A stretch of DNA of 64,000 nt from Bermanella sp049115935 (GTDB lineage: Bacteria; Pseudomonadota; Gammaproteobacteria; Pseudomonadales; Oceanobacteraceae). The position numbers and the translations under genes were made by a program. Below the pieces are notes generated by a model. The model saw nothing but the letters and a program-made list of their open reading frames with translations. It did not search any database and had not been told where the DNA came from. The DNA lies in assembly GCA_049115935.1 (NCBI GenBank), contig JAGDZK010000005.1:62001-126000 (forward strand). Direction: 5' to 3'. Below, piece by piece: positions 52,516 to 61,151 of this stretch (the stretch's first letter is position 1; each line of letters opens with the position of its first letter).

Positions 52516-52674
52516 ATGAAAACAACACTCTTATTCATACTTATGGCCTGCCTATTTGGGTGTCATCACAACACCCAACCACAGGTTAACGCTGATCTCT
52601 CAACAAACCAGCCATCAAAACATATACAGGCAAATCCTGAGTCCTTAATGGCTGATTTCGCTCACCGTTATTAA
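52516..52674 (+). CDS. Small lipoprotein, 52 aa
   Basis: From the ATG at 52516, a signal with lipobox LFGC (MKTTLLFILMACLFGC) is followed by a short polar mature peptide rich in Gln, Asn and Pro. No family was recognised. The 173-nt gap after elyC holds weak hairpin-like sequence (GGAGCC...GGCTCC). Its stop is 6 nt from the convergent beta-barrel gene, leaving no room for a terminator. Confidence 0.55.
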   Translation: MKTTLLFILMACLFGCHHNTQPQVNADLSTNQPSKHIQANPESLMADFAHRY

Positions 52675-52680
52675 AACCGA

Positions 52681-53295
52681 TTAATTGGTTTGAAAGGTAA
52701 ATATCAAACCAATATTATTGCTCAGGTCACCACTTAGATAACTTGAATAGCTCAAGTCCATCCAGAATTTATCATTGATTTGATAGCCAATTCTTGGTTT
52801 AAAATACATCCCCGCATCCATATCAATCTCTTCTTCTGGACAATTACTGCAATTATCTACCGATCTATCGGCACTTATTTTTTCAAAGCCCATCAAAAGA
52901 TCTAAATTTATTTTTTCAATAATGTGGCGATAACCTGCTTCAAAATAAAAATTAATACCGCCTGCTTCTGCTTTTTTTGTCGTGTTGCCACCACCCACTC
53001 TCATTACATCCACATCATATGAGCCGTGATCATCCATGATTAATATGCCTAAACCGGCTCCAATCAAAATATTAGATTTCTTACCTTGCCAAAACAAACT
53101 AGCGCTTTGCATGCTATCGCCAATATAATTATCTGCAGCCACCTCTTCATCAATGGACATGGTTTGCAATGAAACACCCCAAGTATGATGATCCAGAGGG
53201 TTGGATTTTTTAGTAGAAGGTTCCGCTACTTGATCGACTGCAAAAGATGAAAAAGAGGCAGCCAGTAACGTGCACGCAAGGAATATAGGTTTCAT
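52681..53295 (-). CDS. Putative outer-membrane beta-barrel protein
   Basis: A 204-aa protein with a signal peptide (IFLACTLLAASFSSFA) and alternating amphipathic strands (TWGVSLQTMSID, SNILIGAGLGILIMD, INFYFEAGYRHII, AGMYFKPRIGYQINDKFWMDLSYSSYLSG), as in eight-stranded outer-membrane barrels of the OmpW/OprF-N type. It contains one Cys-x-x-Cys pair (NCSNCPEE) in a loop. The C-terminus is TFQTN, without the usual terminal Phe. Specific family not recognised. Confidence 0.65.
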   Translation of the reverse strand: MKPIFLACTLLAASFSSFAVDQVAEPSTKKSNPLDHHTWGVSLQTMSIDEEVAADNYIGDSMQSASLFWQGKKSNILIGAGLGILIMDDHGSYDVDVMRVGGGNTTKKAEAGGINFYFEAGYRHIIEKINLDLLMGFEKISADRSVDNCSNCPEEEIDMDAGMYFKPRIGYQINDKFWMDLSYSSYLSGDLSNNIGLIFTFQTN

Positions 53296-53364
53296 TGTTG
53301 TTTGTTTCTAAGTTGATTTTTTGGCGCGCAATAATATCAGACTAAACAGATAAAGGGGAAACGA

Positions 53365-54057
53365 TTAAACCAGCTCTCGAATGTGCTGAATGATTAGATC
53401 AGGGTCAAAGGTTTGTGCCCATGGACGAGTGCCATCTTGTAACCAAACCGTTTTCATTCCCACATCATATGCACCTTGCATGTCATGCACAGGATGATCA
53501 CCCACATGCAATACTTGCTCAGCTGAACAACCTAAACGCTCAAGTGCATGATTAAAAATATCAGGGTGAGGTTTTGGGCGGACAAATGATTCGGCCTGCA
53601 AGCAAAAATCAAAAATATGCCCTAAGCCGGTTTTATGAATATCCGCATTACCATTTGTAATAGCAATCAGTTGATAATTTTTTTTCAATTCATTCAAAGT
53701 TTCATCTACATCATCAAATAATACGACGTTTTGGCGAGCCTCATAAAACGCATTAAAACATTGTTGGGCTAACTGCTGTGTTTGTGCATAACCAAACTCG
53801 GCAAACAAGGCGTGCAAAAATTGCTGACGAGCCAGACTAATTTTATTACTCAGATGAGGATTCGATTTTAAAAATTGAAATTTTTTATCGTGCAGTTGCG
53901 TTTGTGATAACTGAGACAAGACTTGCGGCGTATTTTCTGCCATCCAGTCAAGCATGACTTGTTCGGCGTGAAGAATCACTTGATGACCACTCCACAAGGT
54001 ATCATCCAAATCAAAACTGATGACTTTAACGCCTTGAGGAATGAGAATATCTGACAT
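53365..54057 (-). CDS. yigB: HAD-family hydrolase, YigB-like
   Basis: A 230-aa haloacid-dehalogenase phosphatase. The catalytic motif I is SFDLDDTLW (14-22), motif II is AITNGN (about 131-136), and motifs III/IV are RPKPHPDIF and HVGDHPVHDMQGAY. In E. coli YigB dephosphorylates FMN and other small phosphates. The gene begins 2 nt after the DUF484 stop. In most gammaproteobacteria xerC lies between these two; it is absent here. Confidence 0.9.
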   Translation of the reverse strand: MSDILIPQGVKVISFDLDDTLWSGHQVILHAEQVMLDWMAENTPQVLSQLSQTQLHDKKFQFLKSNPHLSNKISLARQQFLHALFAEFGYAQTQQLAQQCFNAFYEARQNVVLFDDVDETLNELKKNYQLIAITNGNADIHKTGLGHIFDFCLQAESFVRPKPHPDIFNHALERLGCSAEQVLHVGDHPVHDMQGAYDVGMKTVWLQDGTRPWAQTFDPDLIIQHIRELV

Positions 54058-54059
54058 AA

Positions 54060-54719
54060 CTACAATAATATATCCAAACGACGGCTAACAATTTCACTTA
54101 AGTAATCTAAGAACAAGGTGTCCATGTTGCTTTTAAAATAATCATCATCTTTGTGGCCAATGGCCAAAATGCCTAAGTCATTTTTCAGTAAACACGCGGC
54201 CATTGATCCAACCTTGGATTTATCATAAAAAAATAATTCCATTTGATCATCGCTAAGCTGGCCACAAAAAGCCTGCTTGCGTCCAAAGTGACGCACAAGC
54301 TGATCTTGCATTTCAATTTCTGTTACCGATTGCATGGTCATAGCAGGAACAAACAAGGTTATACACGCGTGATCAACACCATACAGGGCAATCATGGCTT
54401 GCTGTATGGATTGCTCAACTTCTTCGATTGATTGAGCGTCTAACAAATCAAGGGTTAAACGGCGGGTTTGTTCAAACAAGCGATCATTACGGCGGGCGTT
54501 ATCCACTAACTGCTGTAGACGCTCATGTAGCTCGTTGTTTTTTTCACGCAAAATTTTGCTTTGATATTCTACTAACGAAACCGAGGCACCGGTTTCGTGG
54601 GGCACATCTAGCTGTGCCACAATCTCAGGATAATGACGAAAAAAATCCGGGCGCTGTTTTAAAAACGCAGCAACATCCCGCTCGTTTATGGATTTTTTAT
54701 CCTGTTTTATTTTTTCCAT
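54060..54719 (-). CDS. DUF484 family protein
   Basis: A 219-aa cytoplasmic protein of the DUF484 (YigA) family: INERDVAAFLKQRPDFFRHYPEIVAQL (about 10-36), a coiled coil (YQSKILREKNNELHERLQQLVDNARRND) and a GAF-like C-terminal half with GILAIGHKDDDYF. The function is unknown; it accompanies dapF, xerC and yigB in gammaproteobacteria. The 152-nt gap to dapF holds a repeat. Confidence 0.9.
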   Translation of the reverse strand: MEKIKQDKKSINERDVAAFLKQRPDFFRHYPEIVAQLDVPHETGASVSLVEYQSKILREKNNELHERLQQLVDNARRNDRLFEQTRRLTLDLLDAQSIEEVEQSIQQAMIALYGVDHACITLFVPAMTMQSVTEIEMQDQLVRHFGRKQAFCGQLSDDQMELFFYDKSKVGSMAACLLKNDLGILAIGHKDDDYFKSNMDTLFLDYLSEIVSRRLDILL

Positions 54720-54808
54720 AACGCTTTTATATTTCCGTTTTTATTTCGCAAAACACGTTTACAAGAATCATTCACTTCGTTTGAGAATAGCTTCGACTTC
54801 TGGAGGGC

Positions 54809-54846
54809 TGTACCCACCATGCGTCAGGCAGTGCCTGACCTACTAC
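54809..54846. repeat. Palindromic repeat between dapF and DUF484
   Basis: GTACCCACC...GTCAGGCA-GTGCCTGACCTAC: the inner palindrome GTCAGGCAGTGCCTGAC and the CCTAC end relate it to the element at 23065. Confidence 0.65.
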
Positions 54847-54871
54847 TGCAATGCGATGAGCAAGCTAGCCG

Positions 54872-55711
54872 TTAAACTTGAATACGACCTTCGAATACTC
54901 GCTCAGCTGGGCCTTTCATAATGACATCGCCTTCGCCGTCCCAACAAATGATTAAGGAGCCACCAGGAAGATTCACTTGAACTTCGTCATCCACCAACCC
55001 CCATTTATGGGCCATAACCATGGCAGCACATGCGCCAGTACCACACGCAAGTGTCCAACCCGCACCGCGCTCATACACACGCAAATCCATTTCGCCACGA
55101 TCTTTGATTTGCATAAAACCAGCGTTCACACGTTTGGTAAATTTTTCATGCTTTTCAAGTTCAGGCCCAAGGCGATTAACAATATCGCTGTGCACGTCTT
55201 CAACTTGCATCACGCAATGAGGGTTGCCCATTGAGACGGCACCGACGGTGACTTGTAGATTGCCTTCGTTAAATGGCACATCTAACGTGTATTGATCTTG
55301 TTGTGTTGGCACATCAAACGCTGACTTAGCTGGCTCAAAATGGGCTTTGCCCATATTCACAACAACATTGCCATCGTTTTCAATGTTCAGCTCAATGATG
55401 CCTGAACTGGTTTCTACTTTAATTGGGTTTTTCGCCGTCAAACGCGCGTCATGAACAAAGCGGGCAAAACAGCGTGCGCCATTGCCACACTGCTCCACTT
55501 CACTGCCGTCTGCGTTAAAAATACGATAGCGGAAATCCACATCTGGGTTGGATGGGGTTTCTACTATTAGCAGTTGATCAAAACCAATGCCAAATTGGCG
55601 ATCACTTAATTGGCGAACCAATTCTGGGCGAAAGGCAAAATGCTGAGTGACAAGGTCAACCACCATGAAGTCATTACCCAGACCGTGCATTTTGCTAAAG
55701 CGTAATAACAT
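54872..55711 (-). CDS. dapF: Diaminopimelate epimerase
   Basis: Converts LL- to meso-diaminopimelate for lysine and peptidoglycan. The 279-aa enzyme has the two catalytic cysteines Cys75 (EQCGNGARCFARF) and Cys223 (LACGTGACAA) and the start MLLRFSKMHGLGNDF. It follows lysA by 11 nt, so lptM-lysA-dapF form one operon. Confidence 0.98.
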   Translation of the reverse strand: MLLRFSKMHGLGNDFMVVDLVTQHFAFRPELVRQLSDRQFGIGFDQLLIVETPSNPDVDFRYRIFNADGSEVEQCGNGARCFARFVHDARLTAKNPIKVETSSGIIELNIENDGNVVVNMGKAHFEPAKSAFDVPTQQDQYTLDVPFNEGNLQVTVGAVSMGNPHCVMQVEDVHSDIVNRLGPELEKHEKFTKRVNAGFMQIKDRGEMDLRVYERGAGWTLACGTGACAAMVMAHKWGLVDDEVQVNLPGGSLIICWDGEGDVIMKGPAERVFEGRIQV

Positions 55712-55722
55712 TGCCGAATGCC

Positions 55723-56976
55723 TTATTCTGAAATTAATGTTTCTAACATTAACTGATCCGAAATGGTTTCGCGACGACGAATTAAATGCACCTTGTCACC
55801 ATCAACCATGATTTCAGCGGGCTTGTTACGGGTGTTGTAGTTTGATGCCATTACAAAACCGTAAGCACCGGAACTCATCACCGCTAATAAGTCACCCGAT
55901 TGCAATGCTAACTCACGATCTTTACCTAAGAAGTCACCGGTTTCACACACAGGCCCTACCACATCAAAAGACTGCTTTGGTGTATTGGTGCGCGGTTGAA
56001 CCTCAACAATACGCTGCCATGCGCTGTATAACGATGGGCGAATCAAGTCATTCATGCCGCCATCAATAATGGCAAAATGCTTGTCGCCATTGTTTTTAAG
56101 GTATTCAACTTGGGTAACAAAAATACCGGCGTTAGCCGCAATTGAGCGACCAGGCTCAAGTACTAATTTTAAATTACGACCTGCAAGCTTTGGTAAAACC
56201 GCATCGGCAAAATCTTGTGGTGTTGGTGGTACTTCATCGTCATAGGTCACACCTAAACCACCACCCAAATCAATGTGCTCAAGTTCAATGCCTTGGGCTT
56301 TTAGTTCATCAATCAGCGCAAGCACACGATCAAGTGCATCTAAATAAGGATCAATTTGCGTCAGCTGCGAACCTATGTGGCAGTCCACGCCTTTAATGGC
56401 GATGCCTTCTAATTCGTTGGCACGGGCATACACTTCTTTGGCGGTATCAATATCCACACCAAATTTGTTTTCTTTTAAACCGGTTGAAATGTATGGGTGG
56501 GTTTGTGCGTCCACGTCTGGGTTAACGCGCAACGATACCGGCGCTTTCACACCCATCTCAACCGCCACTTCATTTAGGCGCTCAAGTTCAGCGGCACTTT
56601 CTACGTTAAAACAGTGCACGCCAACCGCTAGCGCACGGCGCATTTCGTCAGCGGTTTTAGCAACCCCTGAAAACACCATTTTATCCGGTGAGCCGCCTGC
56701 TTTTAATACGCGCTCTAATTCACCCACAGATACAATGTCAAAACCTGCACCCAGTTTTGCCAGTACATTTAGCACGGCAATATTAGAGTTGGCTTTTACT
56801 GCGTAGCACACTAAAGAGTCTTGATCTTTAAGCGCCTTAGCATACGCAAGATAGTGATCGCTAAACGCTTTGCGTGAATATACATACAAAGGCGTGCCGA
56901 ATTTATCCGCTAAATCACTAACGGCACATGCTTCGGCAAATAGTTCGCCATTTTGGTAATCGAATACATCTGTCAT
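55723..56976 (-). CDS. lysA: Diaminopimelate decarboxylase
   Basis: Last step of lysine synthesis, PLP-dependent. The 417-aa alanine-racemase-fold enzyme has PLP lysine Lys61 (CYAVKANSN), HIGSQL and GGGLGV glycine motif (about 244-249), EPGRSI and the active-site cysteine in VGPVCETGD. The ATG is 1 nt beyond the lptM stop (TGATATG), so translation is coupled. Confidence 0.98.
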   Translation of the reverse strand: MTDVFDYQNGELFAEACAVSDLADKFGTPLYVYSRKAFSDHYLAYAKALKDQDSLVCYAVKANSNIAVLNVLAKLGAGFDIVSVGELERVLKAGGSPDKMVFSGVAKTADEMRRALAVGVHCFNVESAAELERLNEVAVEMGVKAPVSLRVNPDVDAQTHPYISTGLKENKFGVDIDTAKEVYARANELEGIAIKGVDCHIGSQLTQIDPYLDALDRVLALIDELKAQGIELEHIDLGGGLGVTYDDEVPPTPQDFADAVLPKLAGRNLKLVLEPGRSIAANAGIFVTQVEYLKNNGDKHFAIIDGGMNDLIRPSLYSAWQRIVEVQPRTNTPKQSFDVVGPVCETGDFLGKDRELALQSGDLLAVMSSGAYGFVMASNYNTRNKPAEIMVDGDKVHLIRRRETISDQLMLETLISE

Positions 56977-56977
56977 A

Positions 56978-57136
56978 TCAATTGTCGCCTTGAGGCTGGC
57001 CCTGTGTAGTGGACACGGCTAGTGATTGTGGCTGCTCTTCAGATGTGGTCTGAGGCTTTTGTTGAGGCATGTATAAAGCCCCTTTTTGTCCACACCCTGC
57101 AAGGATGAGCACAGCCAATAAAATCAAATAGCGCAT
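56978..57136 (-). CDS. lptM: LptM (YifL-type) lipoprotein
   Basis: A 52-aa lipoprotein: MRYLILLAVLILAGCGQKG, with lipobox LAGC and the conserved CGQKGALY motif, then a Pro/Gln-rich tail. LptM assists oxidative maturation of the LptD LPS translocon in E. coli. It is encoded directly before lysA, the same linkage as yifL near dapF in E. coli and the lppL-lysA pair of Pseudomonas. It is easily missed because of its size. Confidence 0.9.
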   Translation of the reverse strand: MRYLILLAVLILAGCGQKGALYMPQQKPQTTSEEQPQSLAVSTTQGQPQGDN

Positions 57137-57215
57137 GTCGATGGCTCATTAAAATAAAGGGGTCGATTATAGGGGTTTACAGGCAAGCTGGATAGGCCGC
57201 AGCTTAGGAAACACG

Positions 57216-60083
57216 CTATGCACTATCACTATTTTCTTGTGGATAAAGCTCAACCAGAGCTTGATTAAGTCGCTGCTCTAGCTTGTGTTTGTAATCAAGG
57301 TAGGTACAGGTTTGTAACACCTTGTTGCCATTGCGGGTGTGCAAGCGATCAGAGATAGCAATATCCGTGATATACACAGGGTAAGGTTTATTGTGTTGAC
57401 GCAGGTTTACAAGGTGGCGCACCAAGGCTTTGTAAACCTGATCGCCATATTCCATTTGGCTGAAATCTTCTTGCTCACATTGCAAAATAAATCCCAGCTT
57501 GTCATTCACATCGAAGTCCACTTGGGCATGCACATCAAAATAACGGCCCTGCCCGAGCCCTTCTTTGGGACGAATGGGGCGCATGGTTAATGGCGTTTCT
57601 TTAGTGGGTAGCATCACTTCAAAATAGTGTATTTGCCGCTGCTGTACGGATTCCGAGTTGCCGTAACGATAGCGATTTTGTCGATATTCCACCTGACGCA
57701 AAAAGTGATTAAGCGGATTAATTAACGCCGCTTCGTTGTACATGGGAGTACGCCATTGAATAAGAGAACCGCGCTCATCGATCACATAAATTTGTGCTTG
57801 TTGCTCTTGTTTTAGGTAATACACCTGTAACACGCCAGGCTGGGCATTTTCGCAAATCATTTTAATCACACTGCCGCGCAGAGCATGGCTGTCGAGCATG
57901 ATTTGACTATAAAACCCTTGGGGTTTAGACAGCTGGCGAAACAAGTGCTGAGGTTTATCAAAATGATAAATCACAGGGCGACCATCACTAAACTGGATTA
58001 AGTGATATTCGCTGGATATTTGTAAAATATAACGTCGTCTTTGATGGCCTTTGGCACCATAAAAGCATTCGCGTACTTCATCCATCACCGTCTCTACTCG
58101 CTCGGCAATGGCCTTAGGGCGCGTGGCGCAATAACAGTACACGTTTAATTTTGGCGGCTCTTGCGTGCAATCAGGTGGGTAAGACATTAAATAGTCTTCA
58201 ATAACACGCAATAAGGCATTCTGCCCTTCGTAACGATTAACTAACACCTCACGCCAGGTGTTAAATACCATTTGATCAATGGTCAGCACTAAATTTTCTT
58301 TTAACGCGCTATAACCTAAAGAATCGGTGCGGTTGGATATTTTATGAATGCCACGGCGGGTGTAATGACTCATGGGGTCAACGAACACATTGATATACAA
58401 GCTAATGTGTCTTGGCACAGGGGGCTCATCAAAGTTCACGGTAATACTTTCAATTAACGGGGTTTGATAAAAGCTATTAATAATCTCTTTAAGTTCGTAG
58501 TCTTGGCCGTGCTGGCGCCCCTGATACATAACCACATTGGTGCCTTTTGCCATCACTTGATTCACATGGCACCAAGCCAGTATTTCCACCAAGCTTGGGG
58601 ATTTTTTAATGGGGTTTTGCGCGCCACCTGGGCGAGCAATGCCTGTGTATAGACTCCAAGCCATTTGTGGAATGCGCCTGCGCACGTGCTGTCGATCAAG
58701 ATGCAGGCTAAGTTTGTCTTCTTGAATGTCTTTGCTAATGCCAGGGTTAATCAAATCGATTTTGCCCGGTTTACGATCAAATGTGGCGTATAACTTGTGC
58801 CCAAGTAAGGTCATGTCTTTCGCGGTTAACATGGTTTCTTCTTGGAAACTGCGGCCAAACTGGGACAAGAACTTATAGCTGTGGATAAGTTCATTCACCA
58901 AGGTTTTGCGCTCCTGCACCACTGTATGCACCTGCCATTGCGGGCGATTATCTAGGTGCATTAACAAGCCTTCTGTCCAACCCCATTCGGTAATAACTGG
59001 TTTTAAAAAATCCCGTTTCCAATGTTTGCGCCTAGTGGCTTGGCCCATAGGGATATTGGCTTTGAAGTAGATACAGCGGCGTACCAGCTCTAAGCGAGCC
59101 ACTTCGTCACGGGCCAATAAATAGGCCTCTAGGCGATCGTAAAGCAACAGATAAGGATCGAGTTTTTCAAGTTTGGTTTGTTCATTAAAAATGCGCGCCT
59201 TTAAATCAAGACTTAACGGGCGAACATCCGGAAAGCTGCTGGCATAGGCCTCCGTTAAGAACAGCTTAAGAATGGATTTATAAGGGCTGCCAATGGCTTT
59301 GTATAATTGCCACATGCCTGCCCCAACAAATTCACCGGCGGGAATGGTGCCGATCCCGCCAAAATCAATGACCTCTGTCGGCTGAACAAACCCTTGTTTT
59401 TGCAAACGAAACACAAAATCATCGTAGTTATTTTCGTGCTCCACTGGCACTAACCACCATAATGGGTAGCAACCACACAGCAAGATGCTGGTACGATAAA
59501 ACTCATCCAGTAAAAGGTGATGCTGAGCACTGCCACAGTCTTCACCGTCTAAATCGTTACGCTCCCCTTTTACGAATTTTTGTGCATCCATTAAAAAGAA
59601 GTGCACCTCAAGACCAATATTATCCGCCCATTTCTCAATGGCGCTGGCTTTTTCTTGAAGCAACCGCAATTCGTCTATGGCCATAGAGGGCTCATGACAC
59701 AGCCAAATATCCAAGTCACTACCACCGCTGTGACCTAACGAGCCGCAACTGCCCATAATGAACATACTTTTTATTTTGGTATTACCTGAGCGCCGCTGAG
59801 AGTACTGAAAGCCCATTGCCAAGCCAGCTGCGGCCCTTATGGTATCTTTGCTCGGACTATAGCGTGCCACCCCACAGGGGCACTCATAGCCCACAAACCC
59901 AGGCAGCTTCTCGTGGTTGACGTGGTACAAAAGGCCGATGATGTCGAGCAAAACCCGCTGGCGCTCAGTTAAGGCTAATTGAGTGCGCTCTAAGCGATGC
60001 TGGTTATAGGCCAAGAAGCGCTTAACCACTGTCGTAGCGAGGTTTTGATCAAACCCTTTTGCGCCCTTGGTTAAATCCGCCAT
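57216..60083 (-). CDS. cyaA: Class I adenylate cyclase
   Basis: Makes cAMP. The 955-aa protein is longer than E. coli CyaA (848 aa). The N-terminal catalytic domain has the nucleotidyltransferase-like motif GSCGSLGHSGGSDLDIWLCHE (GS...DxD, about 111-130) and ANIGLEVHFFLMDAQKF. The C-terminal regulatory half, used in other species for glucose-PTS control, is present. The gene lies upstream of lptM on the minus strand (79 nt) and diverges from rpmB. No CRP gene is in the window. Confidence 0.95.
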   Translation of the reverse strand: MADLTKGAKGFDQNLATTVVKRFLAYNQHRLERTQLALTERQRVLLDIIGLLYHVNHEKLPGFVGYECPCGVARYSPSKDTIRAAAGLAMGFQYSQRRSGNTKIKSMFIMGSCGSLGHSGGSDLDIWLCHEPSMAIDELRLLQEKASAIEKWADNIGLEVHFFLMDAQKFVKGERNDLDGEDCGSAQHHLLLDEFYRTSILLCGCYPLWWLVPVEHENNYDDFVFRLQKQGFVQPTEVIDFGGIGTIPAGEFVGAGMWQLYKAIGSPYKSILKLFLTEAYASSFPDVRPLSLDLKARIFNEQTKLEKLDPYLLLYDRLEAYLLARDEVARLELVRRCIYFKANIPMGQATRRKHWKRDFLKPVITEWGWTEGLLMHLDNRPQWQVHTVVQERKTLVNELIHSYKFLSQFGRSFQEETMLTAKDMTLLGHKLYATFDRKPGKIDLINPGISKDIQEDKLSLHLDRQHVRRRIPQMAWSLYTGIARPGGAQNPIKKSPSLVEILAWCHVNQVMAKGTNVVMYQGRQHGQDYELKEIINSFYQTPLIESITVNFDEPPVPRHISLYINVFVDPMSHYTRRGIHKISNRTDSLGYSALKENLVLTIDQMVFNTWREVLVNRYEGQNALLRVIEDYLMSYPPDCTQEPPKLNVYCYCATRPKAIAERVETVMDEVRECFYGAKGHQRRRYILQISSEYHLIQFSDGRPVIYHFDKPQHLFRQLSKPQGFYSQIMLDSHALRGSVIKMICENAQPGVLQVYYLKQEQQAQIYVIDERGSLIQWRTPMYNEAALINPLNHFLRQVEYRQNRYRYGNSESVQQRQIHYFEVMLPTKETPLTMRPIRPKEGLGQGRYFDVHAQVDFDVNDKLGFILQCEQEDFSQMEYGDQVYKALVRHLVNLRQHNKPYPVYITDIAISDRLHTRNGNKVLQTCTYLDYKHKLEQRLNQALVELYPQENSDSA

Positions 60084-60177
60084 ACACCCAAACCACCTAC
60101 ATCAACTGCTTACGTTACAAATAATTGCTGTTTTTTTAGACAAAACACAAAAGACAAATAGCGTCAGCGAATCAGGC

Positions 60178-60186
60178 TGTTATAAT
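60178..60186 (+). promoter_or_regulatory. Extended -10 promoter, rpmB P1
   Basis: TGTTATAAT at 60178-60186 is a perfect extended -10 box (TGnTATAAT) followed by GCGCGCC; no clear -35. It is about 250 nt before rpmB, in the 353-nt cyaA-rpmB interval. Confidence 0.6.
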
Positions 60187-60286
60187 GCGCGCCGCTGCGT
60201 CATTTATTGAGTATAGAGCCATTCATGGCAGGCACCGGATTTCAGTGAATTCAATTGTGTGCACGTTCAATTTTTACTCAATCTCC

Positions 60287-60315
60287 TTGCTATTGCTTGA
60301 GGTTTTTGATATAAA
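60287..60315 (+). promoter_or_regulatory. Candidate rpmB promoter P2
   Basis: TTGCTA (60287-60292) and TATAAA (60310-60315), spacer 17 bp. A leader of about 115 nt would precede rpmB. Confidence 0.6.
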
Positions 60316-60349
60316 ACGCAGCTCTTTTTAGACGGGGTAGCCGCTTCAA

Positions 60350-60365
60350 CAAGTCAATTGACTTG
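60350..60365. repeat. 16-bp palindrome in the rpmB leader
   Basis: CAAGTCAATTGACTTG is a perfect palindrome. In RNA it gives a small hairpin; in DNA it could be a protein site. Confidence 0.6.
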
Positions 60366-60383
60366 GAAGGCGCGTCAACACTA

Positions 60384-60430
60384 GCCCCGAACGAATTTTT
60401 AATTAGTCGCATATTTCGATAAATCGGGGC
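60384..60430 (+). promoter_or_regulatory. Possible RBS-sequestering hairpin of rpmB
   Basis: GCCCCGA (60384-60390) can pair exactly with TCGGGGC (60424-60430), which contains the only Shine-Dalgarno-like GGGG before the rpmB start (7 nt upstream). CGAA (60392-60395) and TTCG (60415-60418) can extend the stem. Confidence 0.5.
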
Positions 60431-60436
60431 ATAACA

Positions 60437-60673
60437 ATGGCTAAAGTTTGTCAGGTTACGGGTAAACGCCCTGTAACAGGTAACAATGTATCGCACGCTA
60501 ACAACAGAACTAAGCGTCGCTTCCTTCCAAACCTTCAAACACACCGTTTTTGGGTTGAGAGCGAAAATCGTTTTGTAAAACTACGCCTTACTACTAAAGC
60601 AATGCGTATCATCGACAAAAAAGGCATCGACACAGTTCTAGCTGAACTACGTGCTCGCGGCGAGAAAGTTTAA
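60437..60673 (+). CDS. rpmB: 50S ribosomal protein L28
   Basis: The 78-aa L28 begins MAKVCQVTGKRPVTGNNVSHANNRTK and ends with LAELRARGEKV, as in E. coli. Full length. Followed by rpmG 11 nt later with an AAGGAG site, in the universal rpmB-rpmG operon. Confidence 0.98.
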   Translation: MAKVCQVTGKRPVTGNNVSHANNRTKRRFLPNLQTHRFWVESENRFVKLRLTTKAMRIIDKKGIDTVLAELRARGEKV

Positions 60674-60684
60674 GGAGTCTTACC

Positions 60685-60849
60685 ATGGCTGCAATTCGTG
60701 AAAAAATCCGTATGGTTTCTTCTGCTGGTACTGGTCACTTCTACACCACTACTAAGAACAAACGCATCATGCCTGACAAGTTGGAAATGAAGAAATTCGA
60801 TCCAACGATCCGTCAGCACGTAATGTACAAAGAAGCTAAAATCAAGTAA
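60685..60849 (+). CDS. rpmG: 50S ribosomal protein L33
   Basis: A 54-aa L33: MAAIREKIRMVSSAGTGHFY, then TTTKNKRIMPDKLEMKKFDP and the typical RQHVMYKEAKIK end. It lacks the zinc-binding cysteines (the C-minus type), so it does not need zinc. A strong AAGGAG site lies upstream. Its last 20 codons are repeated 60 nt downstream. Confidence 0.97.
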   Translation: MAAIREKIRMVSSAGTGHFYTTTKNKRIMPDKLEMKKFDPTIRQHVMYKEAKIK

Positions 60850-60870
60850 TTGGTTTTTGTGTTCTGAAAG

Positions 60871-60895
60871 AGCCGACTCTCGAGTCGGCTTTTTT
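60871..60895 (+). terminator. rpmG terminator
   Basis: AGCCGACT (60871-60878), loop CTCG, AGTCGGCT (60883-60890), then TTTTT. Confidence 0.93.
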
Positions 60896-60908
60896 GTGCC
60901 TGCTAGGA

Positions 60909-60974
60909 ATGAAGAAATTCGATCCATTCTCTAGCCGTCAGCAAGCAATGTACAAAGAAGCTAAAATCAAGTAA
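60909..60974 (+). pseudogene. Duplicated 3' fragment of rpmG
   Basis: A 66-nt in-frame copy of the rpmG end: ATG AAG AAA TTC GAT CCA is identical, a short middle part differs (TTCTCTAGC in place of ACGATC), and the rest through GCTAAAATCAAGTAATTG is nearly identical, continuing about 15 nt past the stop. It encodes MKKFDPFSSRQQAMYKEAKIK. It lacks the 5' two-thirds of the gene, so it cannot make L33. Confidence 0.9.
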
Positions 60975-61151
60975 TTGATTTTTGAGTCTTGTATATGAAA
61001 AAGCCCGCTTTTAAGTGTATCTGTCGTTTGTGCTGGATGAGACATAATTGACCTTTTACAAAGCCAAAAGGAACGCTAACAACATATTACATCCAAACAA
61101 ATCTTGATATGGTAAAATGATTCTTTTTAATTATGCAAAGAAACTATAATC

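Noticed and set aside
56375..56806. 143-aa Ser/Thr-rich frame opposite lysA
   Set aside because: Antisense shadow of a conserved enzyme gene.
60975..61020. Second terminator after the rpmG fragment
   Set aside because: AAAAAGCCCGCTTTTAAG lacks a complementary arm; it looks like half of a lost hairpin.
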